Part shown: positions 1 through 8,821 of the stretch, piece by piece
Numbering within the stretch: position 1 is the first letter of the stretch
How the letters are laid out: every line of letters begins with the position of its first letter
DNA from: Anoxybacillus amylolyticus
GTDB lineage: Bacteria > Bacillota > Bacilli > Bacillales > Anoxybacillaceae
Assembly: GCF_001634285.1 (NCBI RefSeq)
Contig: NZ_CP015438.1
Location: 1,686,001 to 1,750,000 of the forward strand
Direction: 5' to 3'
Length of the DNA stretch: 64,000 nt
Position numbers and translations under genes: made by a program
The notes under the pieces: model-generated
Told to the model about the DNA's origin: nothing
What the model saw: only the letters and a program-made list of their open reading frames with translations
Database searches by the model: none

Positions 1-1
1 A

Positions 2-526
2 GAGGAAGAGGGGCTTATTCAATACAAACTAAACATAGGGGCAATCGTCACGCCAATCGATCACGACAAATATTTGGAAGCGCTATCGGTGTTGGCTGTG
101 TTATCTGGCTATGCTACGGCATTGAGCGCCAAGCAATTTCCAAAAGAAAAGCTACAAGAACTGCGCCATCTCAATCAACAGATGAATGAAGCCCTAGATG
201 AGTTTAACTTTCGTCGGTTTGGGCAGCTAAACCGCGCTTTCCACATTACCATTTACCAATATTGCGGCAATCCGTTTTTATTGGAAACGATTGAACACGT
301 ACATGAACAGATTGATTCCATTCGTCGCATGGGAACGGCGTTTATTCCAAAAAGAGCACGAGAGTCGATCAAAGAACATGAAGAAATGATTGCGATGCTA
401 GAGTATAACGCTGCTTTTTCGCTCATTGATCAATTTGCTAGAAACCATAAATTAAGCACGCTTGAAGCGTATCGAAACCATGTGTTAGAACAAGAAAAGC
501 AGCAGCGTATCGCTTTTTTTGAATAA
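2..526 (+). CDS. GntR-family transcriptional regulator, FCD domain (5' end outside window)
   Basis: The reading frame is open from the left edge, so the N-terminal winged-helix DNA-binding domain lies outside the window. What remains is an all-helical FCD effector domain: FHITIYQYCGNPFLL and a later EHEEMIAML carry the histidine/acid pattern typical of FCD sensors that bind a small carboxylate, often through a metal. The gene ends 85 bases before the HpaI-like aldolase and points the same way, so it probably regulates the 4-hydroxyphenylacetate genes that follow. The effector is not evident from sequence. An internal TTG at 74 could be mistaken for a start, but homology-like sequence continues upstream of it. 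Confidence 0.8.
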   Translation, partial: EEEGLIQYKLNIGAIVTPIDHDKYLEALSVLAVLSGYATALSAKQFPKEKLQELRHLNQQMNEALDEFNFRRFGQLNRAFHITIYQYCGNPFLLETIEHVHEQIDSIRRMGTAFIPKRARESIKEHEEMIAMLEYNAAFSLIDQFARNHKLSTLEAYRNHVLEQEKQQRIAFFE

Positions 527-611
527 AAGGAGGTGTTCGTCCCGAAAAGGGAAAAATTTTTTCGTCTTTTATATCTGAAAATTTAAAATATTTAAAAAGG
601 AGTGAATTGTT

Positions 612-1541
612 TTGATGTCGATTGCTGAAGCGAAAGAACGTCTGCGCGGTTCCATCGCGCCAATTGTCACCCCGTTTTTAGAAAATGATGAAGTGGATTA
701 CAAAACGTTAGAACAATTAATCCACTGGCACATCGAAAGCGGCAGCCATGGAATTTCGGTGACAGGAACAACAGGAGAGCCAAGCTCGCTTACGTTGCAA
801 GAGCGAGAAAAAGTGATGGAAACAGCTATCCAAGCGGCAAAAGGACGCGTTCCAGTTGTACCTGGCACAGGCTCAACGAACCACGCGGAAACGTTGCATC
901 TGACGAAACTTGCCCAAGAGATGGGGGCAGATGCTGCAATGGTTATCGTTCCATATTATAATCGTCCGTCCCAACACGCACTTTACAAACATTTCAAAAC
1001 AATTGCTGATGCTGTTGATATCCCAATTATTGTCTACAACATTCCAGGGAGAACAGCGGTGAACTTAGAAGTAAAGACGTTATCCCGCCTAAAAGAAGAT
1101 TGCCCAAACATTATCGGCGTCAAAGAGTCGAATAAAGATTTCGAGCATGTCAACCGCGTGCTACTTGCTTGTGGTCGTGACTTCCTGTTGTTCTCAGGCA
1201 TTGAACTATTATGTTACCCGATGCTTGCGATTGGTGGGGCAGGCTATATTAGCGCGACCGCTAACGTTGCACCAGAAAAAGTAGCAGAAGTGTATAACGC
1301 ATGGATAGCAGGCGATGTGAAACGCGCCCAAGACTTACATTACGAACTAATGCCGCTAAACGATGTACTATTTAAAGATACAAATCCAGCGCCATTAAAA
1401 GCAGCACTTGGCATGATGGGAAAAATTTATCCAAAATTACGTCTGCCGATGGATTTGCCGTCACCAGAATTACAACAAGAAATTCGCGCAGTATTAGAAG
1501 GATATGGGTTATTATCGAAAGCAGGGAGCGGTGAGAGATGA
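612..1541 (+). CDS. hpaI: 2,4-dihydroxyhept-2-ene-1,7-dioate aldolase, DapA-like type
   Basis: A DapA/NAL-family class I aldolase of normal length (309 aa). It has GTTGE (about 52-56), the active-site tyrosine and arginine in VYNIPGR (about 141-147) and the Schiff-base lysine in IGVKES (K171). DapA-like aldolases are known in Gram-positive 4-hydroxyphenylacetate clusters, where they split the C7 dioate into pyruvate and succinic semialdehyde. The setting directly before HpaG and HpaE supports that role over lysine synthesis. The site GGAG at 599-602 serves either TTG 612 or ATG 615. The stop overlaps the next start (ATGA), so the two are translationally coupled. True dihydrodipicolinate synthase remains possible from sequence alone. 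Confidence 0.8.
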   Translation: MMSIAEAKERLRGSIAPIVTPFLENDEVDYKTLEQLIHWHIESGSHGISVTGTTGEPSSLTLQEREKVMETAIQAAKGRVPVVPGTGSTNHAETLHLTKLAQEMGADAAMVIVPYYNRPSQHALYKHFKTIADAVDIPIIVYNIPGRTAVNLEVKTLSRLKEDCPNIIGVKESNKDFEHVNRVLLACGRDFLLFSGIELLCYPMLAIGGAGYISATANVAPEKVAEVYNAWIAGDVKRAQDLHYELMPLNDVLFKDTNPAPLKAALGMMGKIYPKLRLPMDLPSPELQQEIRAVLEGYGLLSKAGSGER

Positions 1542-2332
1542 AATATGCTCGTTTTATTGCCGAAGGAAGGGAGCAAACGGGGGTAGTAAACAAAGAAGAA
1601 ACGCATATTACTGCAGCAAGCGGTAAGCAATATGCCTTTCACGATATTCAAGTGTGGCTTCCACCTATTCAACCGAACAAAATGATCGGTCTTGCATTAA
1701 ATTTTGCCGACCACGCCGAAGAGCTAGGGTTAGAGAAACCGACCGAGCCGGTGCTATTTATCAAGCCAAACTCTTCGCTCATCGGTCACCTAGCACCGAT
1801 ATATTATCCGGACGGGGCTACATATATGCATTATGAAAACGAATTAGCTGTCGTTATTGGAAAGACTGCGCGGAATGTGAAAGAAGCAGATGCGTTTCAT
1901 TATGTCAGCGGCTATACGATCGCTAATGATGTAACCGTTCGCGATTTTGTCAACAACTTTTACCGGCCACCTGTTCGCGCAAAAGGCCACGACACGTTTG
2001 GCCCGATGGGACCGTTTTTTGTGGACAAAGAAGATATTGACGATGTCAGCGATTTAGAATTGCGCACATACGTTAATGGTGAGCTTCGTCAGCGTGGAAA
2101 TACGAAAGATTTAATCTACTCCATTCCAGAGTTAATTGCGTTTATTAGTTCCTTCATGACGCTTGAGCCAAACGATGTCATTTTAACAGGAACGCCAAAA
2201 GGGTTGTCGCATATTTATCCAGGAGATGTCGTACGTTTAGAAATCGATGGATTAGGAGCGTTAGAAAACTATGTATTAGACGGACGCACCGTCGATAATC
2301 GGGGTGAATCATATGCTGTCCAACAAGATTGA
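1538..2332 (+). CDS. hpaG: HpaG-like isomerase/decarboxylase (fumarylacetoacetate hydrolase fold)
   Basis: A single FAH-fold domain of 264 aa. The metal-site stretches HYENELAVVIGK (about 101-112) and ANDVTVRDF, and the terminal LTGTPKGLSHIYPGD signature, are all present. In homoprotocatechuate meta-cleavage this family decarboxylates 5-oxopent-3-ene-1,2,5-tricarboxylate and isomerises the product. The enterobacterial enzyme is a tandem FAH fusion; this one is a single domain, so a second FAH protein may exist elsewhere. It overlaps the aldolase by four bases and the following hpaE by about 20 bases. The specific substrate is inferred from the neighbours. Confidence 0.78.
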   Translation: MKYARFIAEGREQTGVVNKEETHITAASGKQYAFHDIQVWLPPIQPNKMIGLALNFADHAEELGLEKPTEPVLFIKPNSSLIGHLAPIYYPDGATYMHYENELAVVIGKTARNVKEADAFHYVSGYTIANDVTVRDFVNNFYRPPVRAKGHDTFGPMGPFFVDKEDIDDVSDLELRTYVNGELRQRGNTKDLIYSIPELIAFISSFMTLEPNDVILTGTPKGLSHIYPGDVVRLEIDGLGALENYVLDGRTVDNRGESYAVQQD

Positions 2333-3794
2333 CGATACGAAGCTATATATCAATGGGGAATTTGTCGACAGTATTTCCGGCAACACGTTCGAGAATTTGA
2401 ACCCCTTCACGAATGAAACTATCAACCGCGTTGCGGCTGGTAATAGAGAAGATATTTCCTTTGCTGTTGCTGCCGCAAAAGAAGCGTTCCGCAACGGTCC
2501 ATGGCGAACGATGAAAATATCCGAACGACTTCAATACATTCACCGGATTGCGGAATTAATTGACAAAAATGTCGAAGAAATTGCCTATTTAGAGTCGCTC
2601 GACACAGGATTGCCCATTAGTCAGACACGAAAAATGATTGCTCGGTCGGCAGAAAATTTCCGATTTTACGCGGCAATGGTTCGCTCTCGTTTAGTAGGAG
2701 AAGCGTACCAACAAGACGACGAATTTATTAACTATACCGTCTACCAACCTTTAGGAATAGTAGGACTAATTACTCCTTGGAATGCACCGTTTATGCTCGA
2801 AACGTGGAAAGTCGCACCTGCGCTCGCTACTGGAAACACAGTCATTCTAAAACCAGCCGAACTATCTCCTCTTACAGCAAACAAACTGGCACAAATCATT
2901 GACGAGGCCCAACTACCAAAAGGTGTGTTTAACGTTGTTCACGGATTTGGTGAAACAGCGGGAGCGGCACTCGTTGCCCACCCAGATGTCGCTGCTATTT
3001 CTTTCACAGGAGAAACAGTAACAGGCTCATTGATTATAAAAAACGCTGCCGATACGATGAAACGTGTATCGATGGAATTGGGTGGGAAATCACCGCTTAT
3101 TATCTTTGAGGATGCCGATTTTGAACGCGCGCTTGACGCGGCGGTATGGGGCATTTTCTCCTTTAACGGGGAACGTTGTACGGCTAACTCGCGCGTCTTT
3201 TTGCATACGTCATTAAAAGAACGGTTTGTCGCAGCGTTAAAAGAGCGGGTAGCAAACATTCGCGTCGGAGATCCGTTAAACGCTAAGACACAAGTAGGAC
3301 CTTTAATTCATAAAGATCACTGGAAAAAGGTGACGGACTATATCGCGCTTGCGCAACAAGAAGGTTGCACAGTGTATAGCGGACAAGTGCCAGAATCATT
3401 CCAACATGGTAATTTTGTTGCACCAACGTTATTGTTAAACGCGAAAAACGAGATGCGTGTTTGCCAAGAAGAAATTTTCGGACCTGTCATGGCAGTCATT
3501 GAATTTGAAACAGAAGAAGACGTTATCCAAATGGCCAATGATGTCAAATACGGGCTGGCAGGCTACGTCTGGACGAACGACATTAAACGGGCACATCGTG
3601 TCGCCCAAGCGATGGAATCGGGCATGATTTGGATTAATGCGCAAAATGTCCGCGATTTACGCATTCCGTTCGGCGGAATGAAATATAGCGGCATCGGTCG
3701 AGAAGGTGGACATTATGCATTTGAATTTTACACAGAGCCGAAAGTCATTCATGTTGCCATTGGCAACCACCATATTCCTCAGTTTGGGAAATAA
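2313..3794 (+). CDS. hpaE: 5-carboxymethyl-2-hydroxymuconate semialdehyde dehydrogenase
   Basis: An NAD-dependent aldehyde dehydrogenase of about 493 aa. It shows the cofactor motif TPWNAP, the general-base glutamate in ELGGKSP, the catalytic cysteine in FNGERCTANSR (about 290) and the C-terminal EEIFGPV and PFGGMKYSGIGREGG signatures. It should oxidise the ring-cleavage semialdehyde made by HpaD to the muconate, and it lies in a coupled hpaI-hpaG-hpaE run. The gene starts inside the end of hpaG; ATG 2313 is preferred over GTG 2304 because it follows AATCGGGG(TG) more closely. Family is certain; the exact aldehyde is inferred from HpaB, HpaD and HpaG nearby. Confidence 0.85.
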   Translation: MLSNKIDDTKLYINGEFVDSISGNTFENLNPFTNETINRVAAGNREDISFAVAAAKEAFRNGPWRTMKISERLQYIHRIAELIDKNVEEIAYLESLDTGLPISQTRKMIARSAENFRFYAAMVRSRLVGEAYQQDDEFINYTVYQPLGIVGLITPWNAPFMLETWKVAPALATGNTVILKPAELSPLTANKLAQIIDEAQLPKGVFNVVHGFGETAGAALVAHPDVAAISFTGETVTGSLIIKNAADTMKRVSMELGGKSPLIIFEDADFERALDAAVWGIFSFNGERCTANSRVFLHTSLKERFVAALKERVANIRVGDPLNAKTQVGPLIHKDHWKKVTDYIALAQQEGCTVYSGQVPESFQHGNFVAPTLLLNAKNEMRVCQEEIFGPVMAVIEFETEEDVIQMANDVKYGLAGYVWTNDIKRAHRVAQAMESGMIWINAQNVRDLRIPFGGMKYSGIGREGGHYAFEFYTEPKVIHVAIGNHHIPQFGK

Positions 3795-3857
3795 AAAGTT
3801 TCTATAAAAAGAAATGAAAGTGCTTACAAAAAGGGGGATAAACGATGAAAAAATGGA

Positions 3858-4199
3858 TTTCTTTCTGGAGGGGAACAACAAATGGTAGCGATCGCACGTG
3901 GGTTGATGGCGAAACCGAAGTTGATGATGCTTGATGAACCTTCCCTCGGCTTAGCACCACTGATTGTGAAAGATATAATGACTATTTTGCGGAAAATGTG
4001 CGACGAACTCGAAGCAACGATTATTTTAGTTGAACAAAACGTCAAAGTGGCTCTAAAAATGGCCGATCGTGCTTGCGTTCTTAGCCACGGACAAATTTCT
4101 ATTTCTGGAACTTCGCAAGAGCTAATGAATAATGAAACGGTGAAAGCAGCGTATTTTGGAAAAAAGCAGACAAACTTAGCTCGCGAAATCATTATTTGA
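3858..4199 (+). pseudogene. livF: Truncated livF: C-terminal remnant of a branched-chain-type ABC transporter ATPase
   Basis: The frame reads FLSGGEQQM and then MVAIARGLMAKPK, LMMLDEPSLGLAPL and IILVEQN: the ABC signature, Walker B, D-loop and H-region order of a LivF ATPase. The first half, including Walker A and the Q-loop, is missing. An in-frame TGA at 3846-3848 precedes the remnant. Translation from ATG 3882 is possible because the LSGGE codons themselves spell GGAGGGG, but the product could not bind ATP normally. A well-spaced ribosome site and an out-of-frame ATG at 3845 (MKKWISFW, signal-peptide-like) suggest that an internal deletion fused the start of a livK-type gene to the tail of livF. 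Confidence 0.8.
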
Positions 4200-4211
4200 G
4201 GAGGGAAAAAG

Positions 4212-4667
4212 GTGGGATCGGTAGAAAAAGTGTCCACGCTTTCTCGTGATTTAATGACTTTTTTATCAGGAGAAAAACTAGTCCTGTTGACAACAATGGA
4301 AGCAGAACGGAACATCCCGAATGTAGCGGCGATTTCGTGGGTGAAAAGCGTTAATGAAAAAACGATTCGCTTCGCTGTTTCGACAAATTCACGAATTGTG
4401 TCGAATATTCGTTCCAATCCGCACGTTGTTTTTACGGTGATCGGACTTGGCACGGTGTACTCCATTCACGCGACTTCTGCTGTTGTAGAAGACGCGATGA
4501 GCAGCGTTTCGTTGAAATTAGCGAAAATCGAAGCAACAGTGGAAGCTGTTTTTGACAGTATGTTTTGGGGATCGCAAATTACGACAGAACCTGCATACGA
4601 AAAAACGTATAATGTGGACAAAGCGAAAAAACTAGATGAAGAAGTGTATCAAGCACTATTAAGATGA
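4212..4667 (+). CDS. Pyridoxamine 5'-phosphate oxidase-family flavin-binding protein
   Basis: A 151-aa split-barrel protein of the PNPOx/flavin-reductase-like superfamily. Recognisable features are the strand pattern LVLLTTMEAERNIPNVAAISWV and RFAVSTNSRIVSNIRSNPHVVFTV, which usually form the FMN site. It begins at GTG 4212 after GAGGAGGG, 12 bases after the livF remnant, and ends 40 bases before hpaB. The HpaB monooxygenase needs reduced FAD from a small flavin reductase (HpaC). No classical HpaC is seen in the window, so this protein is a candidate substitute, but that is only inference from position and fold. Confidence 0.7.
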   Translation: MGSVEKVSTLSRDLMTFLSGEKLVLLTTMEAERNIPNVAAISWVKSVNEKTIRFAVSTNSRIVSNIRSNPHVVFTVIGLGTVYSIHATSAVVEDAMSSVSLKLAKIEATVEAVFDSMFWGSQITTEPAYEKTYNVDKAKKLDEEVYQALLR

Positions 4668-4707
4668 TCAGTTAATTATTTTAAAAATAAAAAAGGGGGA
4701 GTTGTTG

Positions 4708-6198
4708 ATGCCAGCAAGAACAGGGGAGCAATACTTAAAAGCGTTGAAGGAGGCGAAAAACCGTATTTACATCGACGGGCAGCGCGTTGAAGACCCAACC
4801 GAGCATCCAGCGTTTAAAAACGTCGCGCGTTCGGTGGCCGATTTGTACGATTTGCAATATGAAAAGAGCGAAAAAATGCTGTACACTTCACCGACAACCG
4901 GGGACTTAGTCGGGCTTTCGTTTATCGCACCAAAAACGAAAGAAGACTTAATCGCTCGGCGAGAAATGTTCACCGAATGGGCGCGTTATTCCGGCGGAAT
5001 GATGGGGCGTTCGCCTGATTACATTAATACGAGCATTATGGCATTTGCGTCTGCCGCTGAATTTTTCCAGCAAGGTAATCGTGACGGCATTGATTTCGGT
5101 GAAAACATCGTGAAATATTATGAATACGTCCGCGAAAACGACTTAGCACTTACACATACATTAATCCACCCTCAAGTTAATCGTGCCAAAGCGCAACACG
5201 AACAAAACGACCCGCATGTATCTGCAAGAATTGTGAAAAAAGATGGTGACGGTATTTATGTCTCCGGTTGTCGTTTGCTCGCGACATTAGGCGGGATTAC
5301 AGACGAATGCATCGTATATCCATCGACATTGAACAAGGCGACTACTAACGATGACCCGTACTGCATGGCGTTTGCTTTTGCCAATAACACCCCTGGTGTT
5401 AAATTTGTTTGTCGCGAATCGTTTGATTATGGAAAAAATCAATGGGATCACCCGATGGGGGCGCAGTTTGATGAAAGTGACGCCATCGTTATTTTTGAAA
5501 ACGCCTTCATTCCGTGGGAACGCGTCTTTATCGTTCATAACGCGGATTTATGTAACCGGACGTACCGAGAAACGAATGCGGTCGTTCATATGTCCCATCA
5601 GGTTGTCGCGAAAAACATCGCCAAAACCGAATTTGTGCTTGGGGTTATTTTAAGCATGATGGAAGCCGTTGGAATTGAGCAATTCCAGCACGTCAAAGAA
5701 AAAGCGGCAGAAGTAATGATTATTCTCGAAACGATGCGTTCCCATTTATATCGCGCAGAACAAGATGCCAAAATGGACCGCTACGGAAACATGACACCAG
5801 ATTTTTTGCCACTTGATGCCGCTAGAAATTGGTATCCGAAAGTATATCAACGGATGGTCGAAATCATTCGAATTTTAGGCGCTTCCGGATTAATGGCCAT
5901 TCCAACGCATAAAGATTTCGAAGATTCCGAGATTGGCCTGCTGATGCATCGCTATATGCAAGGGGCGAATATCGATGGATATGAACGCGTCCAGCTTTAT
6001 CGTCTTGCTTGGGATATTGCAATCAGTGCGTTCGGTAATCGCCAAGCGTTATACGAATATTACTTTTTCGGCGACCCAATCCGTATGTCGAACGTGTTTT
6101 ATGACCATTACGATAAAGCGCCATACAAGCAACAAGTGAAAGAGTTTTTAGAGCGGGCGAAGCGTCGTGCCGGCATTACTTCCGTCACACTGTCTTAA
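4708..6198 (+). CDS. hpaB: 4-hydroxyphenylacetate 3-monooxygenase, oxygenase component
   Basis: A 496-aa protein of the HpaB/HpaH flavin-dependent hydroxylase family, which shares the acyl-CoA dehydrogenase fold. The N-terminal region RTGEQYLKALKEAKNRIYIDG, central HPQVNRAK, and EDSEIGLLMHRYMQGAN toward the C-terminus are typical. It uses FADH2 and O2 to convert 4-hydroxyphenylacetate to 3,4-dihydroxyphenylacetate. ATG 4708 is chosen because AAAAGGGGGA ends 7 bases upstream; TTG 4702 and 4705 are in frame but too close. The following hpaD starts 15 bases after the stop, forming a two-gene hydroxylation and ring-cleavage unit. Confidence 0.9.
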   Translation: MPARTGEQYLKALKEAKNRIYIDGQRVEDPTEHPAFKNVARSVADLYDLQYEKSEKMLYTSPTTGDLVGLSFIAPKTKEDLIARREMFTEWARYSGGMMGRSPDYINTSIMAFASAAEFFQQGNRDGIDFGENIVKYYEYVRENDLALTHTLIHPQVNRAKAQHEQNDPHVSARIVKKDGDGIYVSGCRLLATLGGITDECIVYPSTLNKATTNDDPYCMAFAFANNTPGVKFVCRESFDYGKNQWDHPMGAQFDESDAIVIFENAFIPWERVFIVHNADLCNRTYRETNAVVHMSHQVVAKNIAKTEFVLGVILSMMEAVGIEQFQHVKEKAAEVMIILETMRSHLYRAEQDAKMDRYGNMTPDFLPLDAARNWYPKVYQRMVEIIRILGASGLMAIPTHKDFEDSEIGLLMHRYMQGANIDGYERVQLYRLAWDIAISAFGNRQALYEYYFFGDPIRMSNVFYDHYDKAPYKQQVKEFLERAKRRAGITSVTLS

Positions 6199-6213
6199 TG
6201 AGGGGGAGTTTAT

Positions 6214-7203
6214 GTGAAAAAACCGTTTGACATTGTTCGCTTGCACCATGTAGAAGTGACGGTGACTGATTTGGATCGCGCGTACGATTTCTACGTCCAT
6301 GGACTTGGATTATTCGAAACAGCACGCGACGATACGCACCTTTACTTGCGGGCGTTAGAAGATGCGAACCATCACTGCTTAGTATTGACAAAAGGCGAGC
6401 AAGCTAGCTTAAACCATATTGCTTATCGAGTGAGCGCCGACGAAGACCTCGACGAATTAGACCGATTATTTACGAAACTAGGAACGAAGAAAAAATGGAT
6501 TCAGCCCGGGGAAGAACGCGGGCAAGGGAGAGCGCTTCGCATTCAAGACCCAGGCGGCTTGCCTGTCGAGTTTTTCTTTGAGATGGAAAAAGCAGAGCGA
6601 ATGTTGCAAAAATTTCATTTGCACAAAAACACAAAAATAAAACGTATCGATCATGCGAACTGCCTCATTACCAACATTGATGAAGTATATCAGTGGTATA
6701 GCAACCATTTAGGGTTTATGACGAGCGAATATACTGTAAAAGGGTACGGAGAAGACGAAAAGATGTGGGCAGCATGGATGCATCGAAAACCGAGTGTTCA
6801 CGATTTGGCACTTATTAGCGAAACAGGACCGCGCTATCACCATACTGGCTTTTGGATGGACGACGCGAAATCGATTTTAGATGCATGCGATCATTTAGCG
6901 GCGATGGGCTATGCGCGCAACATCGAGCGTTCCCCAGGACGGCACGGGACGTCTAACGCTTTTTTCGTCTATGTGCGTGACCCGGATGGAAACCGCATTG
7001 AGCTGTATACCGGTGACTATTTTACGAACGACCCAGATTGGGAGCCGGTGAAATGGCACTTGGATGACCCACAACGAGCGACATTTTGGGGAACGGAGCC
7101 ACCAGTCAGTTGGAAAACCGAGGCGGTTCTTGTACAAGATATTTTAACAGGCATTCTCCTCGAACCAAAACCGCTAACGCCTAAAAAGCAAGAGACGGTG
7201 TAA
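6214..7203 (+). CDS. hpaD: 3,4-dihydroxyphenylacetate 2,3-dioxygenase (extradiol)
   Basis: A type I extradiol dioxygenase of 329 aa with two vicinal-oxygen-chelate modules. Likely metal ligands in the C-terminal module are H147 (RIDHANC), H210 (RYHHTGFW) and E263 (NRIELYTGDY). The spacing from H210 to E263 matches the Fe/Mn homoprotocatechuate dioxygenase type. It opens the ring of 3,4-dihydroxyphenylacetate to the semialdehyde used by HpaE. It starts at GTG 6214 after AGGGGGAG. It is the last gene of the cluster, followed by a strong terminator. Confidence 0.9.
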   Translation: MKKPFDIVRLHHVEVTVTDLDRAYDFYVHGLGLFETARDDTHLYLRALEDANHHCLVLTKGEQASLNHIAYRVSADEDLDELDRLFTKLGTKKKWIQPGEERGQGRALRIQDPGGLPVEFFFEMEKAERMLQKFHLHKNTKIKRIDHANCLITNIDEVYQWYSNHLGFMTSEYTVKGYGEDEKMWAAWMHRKPSVHDLALISETGPRYHHTGFWMDDAKSILDACDHLAAMGYARNIERSPGRHGTSNAFFVYVRDPDGNRIELYTGDYFTNDPDWEPVKWHLDDPQRATFWGTEPPVSWKTEAVLVQDILTGILLEPKPLTPKKQETV

Positions 7204-7215
7204 GCATAGCAGTGC

Positions 7216-7247
7216 GAAGCTAACAGATAGGCTGTTAGCTTCTTTTT
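7216..7247 (+). terminator. Rho-independent terminator after hpaD
   Basis: A perfect 11-bp stem, GAAGCTAACAG / CTGTTAGCTTC, with a 5-base loop is followed by five T. It separates the hpa operon from paaK. Confidence 0.92.
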
Positions 7248-7280
7248 GCGGGGATCGACAAAATTCTGCAAGAAAAGAGA

Positions 7281-7324
7281 TTGACAATTTAGAATATTAT
7301 CGCTATTTTTAAGTTAAATATAAT
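7281..7324 (+). promoter_or_regulatory. Candidate paaK promoter(s)
   Basis: TTGACA at 7281 is followed after 17 bases by TATTTT at 7304. A stronger -10 (TATAAT, 7319-7324) with a poor -35 lies just downstream. Either start would place the 7337-7355 operator in the early transcribed region. Confidence 0.5.
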
Positions 7325-7327
7325 GGA

Positions 7328-7364
7328 AAACAATTATAACGTTTTTTAAACGTTATAATTGTTT
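7328..7364. promoter_or_regulatory. Palindromic operator before paaK (PaaX candidate)
   Basis: A perfect inverted repeat with 17-base arms (AAACAATTATAACGTTT and its complement) and a TTT centre. Its 19-base core TAACGTTTTTTAAACGTTA recurs with the same spacing before paaA and twice before the thioesterase/phenylalanine dehydrogenase operon. It lies between the promoter and the paaK start, as expected for a repressor site. Confidence 0.75.
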
Positions 7365-7410
7365 ATTTTTTTACCAAAACATGAAAGCGTTTTACAAAGG
7401 GGATGGGAGA

Positions 7411-8733
7411 ATGATTTTGCATGAAGTGGAAACATGGTCGAGACGGGAATTAGAGAAGTTGCAGCTTGCGAGGTTGCAACAAACGGTGCAGCGGGTGTAT
7501 GAACGCGTTCCGTTTTATCGCCAAAAGTTAGTTGGACGAATTACCCTGGAGAATATTCGGTCGCTTGAAGACATTCATAAGCTGCCGTTTACGACGAAAA
7601 AAGATTTGCGCGATCATTATCCGTTTGGGCTTCTTGCGGTCGATTTACAGCAGGCGGTGCGCCTTCATGCCTCAAGCGGCACGAGTGGAAAACCGACGGT
7701 CGTGGCGTATACGAAAAACGACATTGAAAATTGGGCGGACATTGTCGCGCGGGCAATCGCAATCGCCGGTGGAGAGCGAGGACAAGTGCTGCATAACGCG
7801 TATGGATACGGGTTATTTACTGGTGGGCTTGGCCTTCATTACGGTAGCGAGCGGCTTGGGATGGTGACCGTGCCGATATCAGGAGGAAATACCGACCGAC
7901 AAGTGATGCTTATCGAAGATTTTCAGCCACATGTCATTTGCGGAACCCCTTCGTACGTCCTTAATATTGCGGAACGAATGAAAGAGCTTGGAAAAGATCC
8001 GCGGCAAACGTCGTTAAAATACGGAATTTTTGGGGCAGAGCCGTGGTCGGAAGAAATGCGGAAGACGTTGGAAGAAGCGTTTGCTATTAAAGCTTGTGAT
8101 ATTTATGGACTAAGTGAAGTTATCGGACCAGGAGTGGCGATGGAATGCCATGAGGCGCAAGACGGGCTGCATATTGCAGATGACCATTTTTATGTCGAAG
8201 TCATTGATCCAGAGACGCTTGAGCCACTGCCGGAAGGAGAAGAAGGGGAATTAGTATTTACAAGTTTGACAAAAGAAGCGTTTCCTGTTCTTCGCTATCG
8301 CACAGGAGACATTGCGTCGATTACAAAAGAACGTTGCAAATGCGGACGGACGACGACAAGAATGTCGCGTGTTAAAGGGCGTGTCGATGACATGCTCATT
8401 ATCCGTGGGGTAAATGTCTTTCCGTCAGAAATCGAGCACTATTTATTAACGATCCAAGAGCTAGCTCCATATTACCAAATTCACCTATTCCGGAAAGAGA
8501 CGCTTGACACCGTCGAACTCCAAGTCGAAATTAATGAATCGTTCGCGCAAGAAATCGGTGGTGATTTGAGCGATGTACGTGTCGCTTTGCTCAAAAAACG
8601 CATCCAGCACGTATTGAAAAACTACTGCCTTATTTCCATCGACGTTCACGTCTGTGAACCGAAATCGCTCCCGCGTTCGGAAGGGAAAGCGGTTCGCATT
8701 GTCGACCACCGAAAAGAAAAAGTAAAAAAATAA
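7411..8733 (+). CDS. paaK: Phenylacetate-CoA ligase
   Basis: A 440-aa adenylate-forming ligase of the PaaK family. The N-terminal helix LQQTVQRVYERVPFYRQKL, the phosphate loop SSGTSGKPT (about 87-95), YGLSEVIGPG and YRTGDIAS are all present. It activates phenylacetate with ATP and CoA. ATG 7411 gives the normal PaaK N-terminus and follows AAAGGGGAT; a longer in-frame start at 7381 would add ten residues not expected in the family. A four-cysteine-like stretch CKCGRTT is typical of PaaK. It is transcribed alone, ahead of the separately promoted paaA operon, and both carry the same operator. Confidence 0.93.
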   Translation: MILHEVETWSRRELEKLQLARLQQTVQRVYERVPFYRQKLVGRITLENIRSLEDIHKLPFTTKKDLRDHYPFGLLAVDLQQAVRLHASSGTSGKPTVVAYTKNDIENWADIVARAIAIAGGERGQVLHNAYGYGLFTGGLGLHYGSERLGMVTVPISGGNTDRQVMLIEDFQPHVICGTPSYVLNIAERMKELGKDPRQTSLKYGIFGAEPWSEEMRKTLEEAFAIKACDIYGLSEVIGPGVAMECHEAQDGLHIADDHFYVEVIDPETLEPLPEGEEGELVFTSLTKEAFPVLRYRTGDIASITKERCKCGRTTTRMSRVKGRVDDMLIIRGVNVFPSEIEHYLLTIQELAPYYQIHLFRKETLDTVELQVEINESFAQEIGGDLSDVRVALLKKRIQHVLKNYCLISIDVHVCEPKSLPRSEGKAVRIVDHRKEKVKK

Positions 8734-8755
8734 TTAATTATTACAATTTTCATAA

Positions 8756-8784
8756 TTGAAATGTTTATAACGTTATTTTATAAT
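8756..8784 (+). promoter_or_regulatory. Sigma-A promoter of the paaABCD operon
   Basis: TTGAAA (8756-8761), a 17-base spacer and a perfect TATAAT (8779-8784). The spacer contains a half-operator TTTATAACGTT. Confidence 0.8.
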
Positions 8785-8802
8785 TACGTTAAATAAACGT
8801 TA
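8784..8802. promoter_or_regulatory. Operator overlapping the paaA transcription start
   Basis: TTACGTTAAATAAACGTTA matches the 19-base core found before paaK. It begins at the end of the -10 box and would cover the start site. The outer arms TTTATAACGTT (8764) and AACGTTATAAA extend the dyad. Confidence 0.75.
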
Positions 8803-8821
8803 TAAATAGGAGGGGATATAG

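Noticed and set aside
3824..4465. A 213-residue minus-strand frame opposite the livF remnant and the PNPOx-like gene
   Set aside because: No family resemblance or ribosome site; composition is that of an antisense frame.
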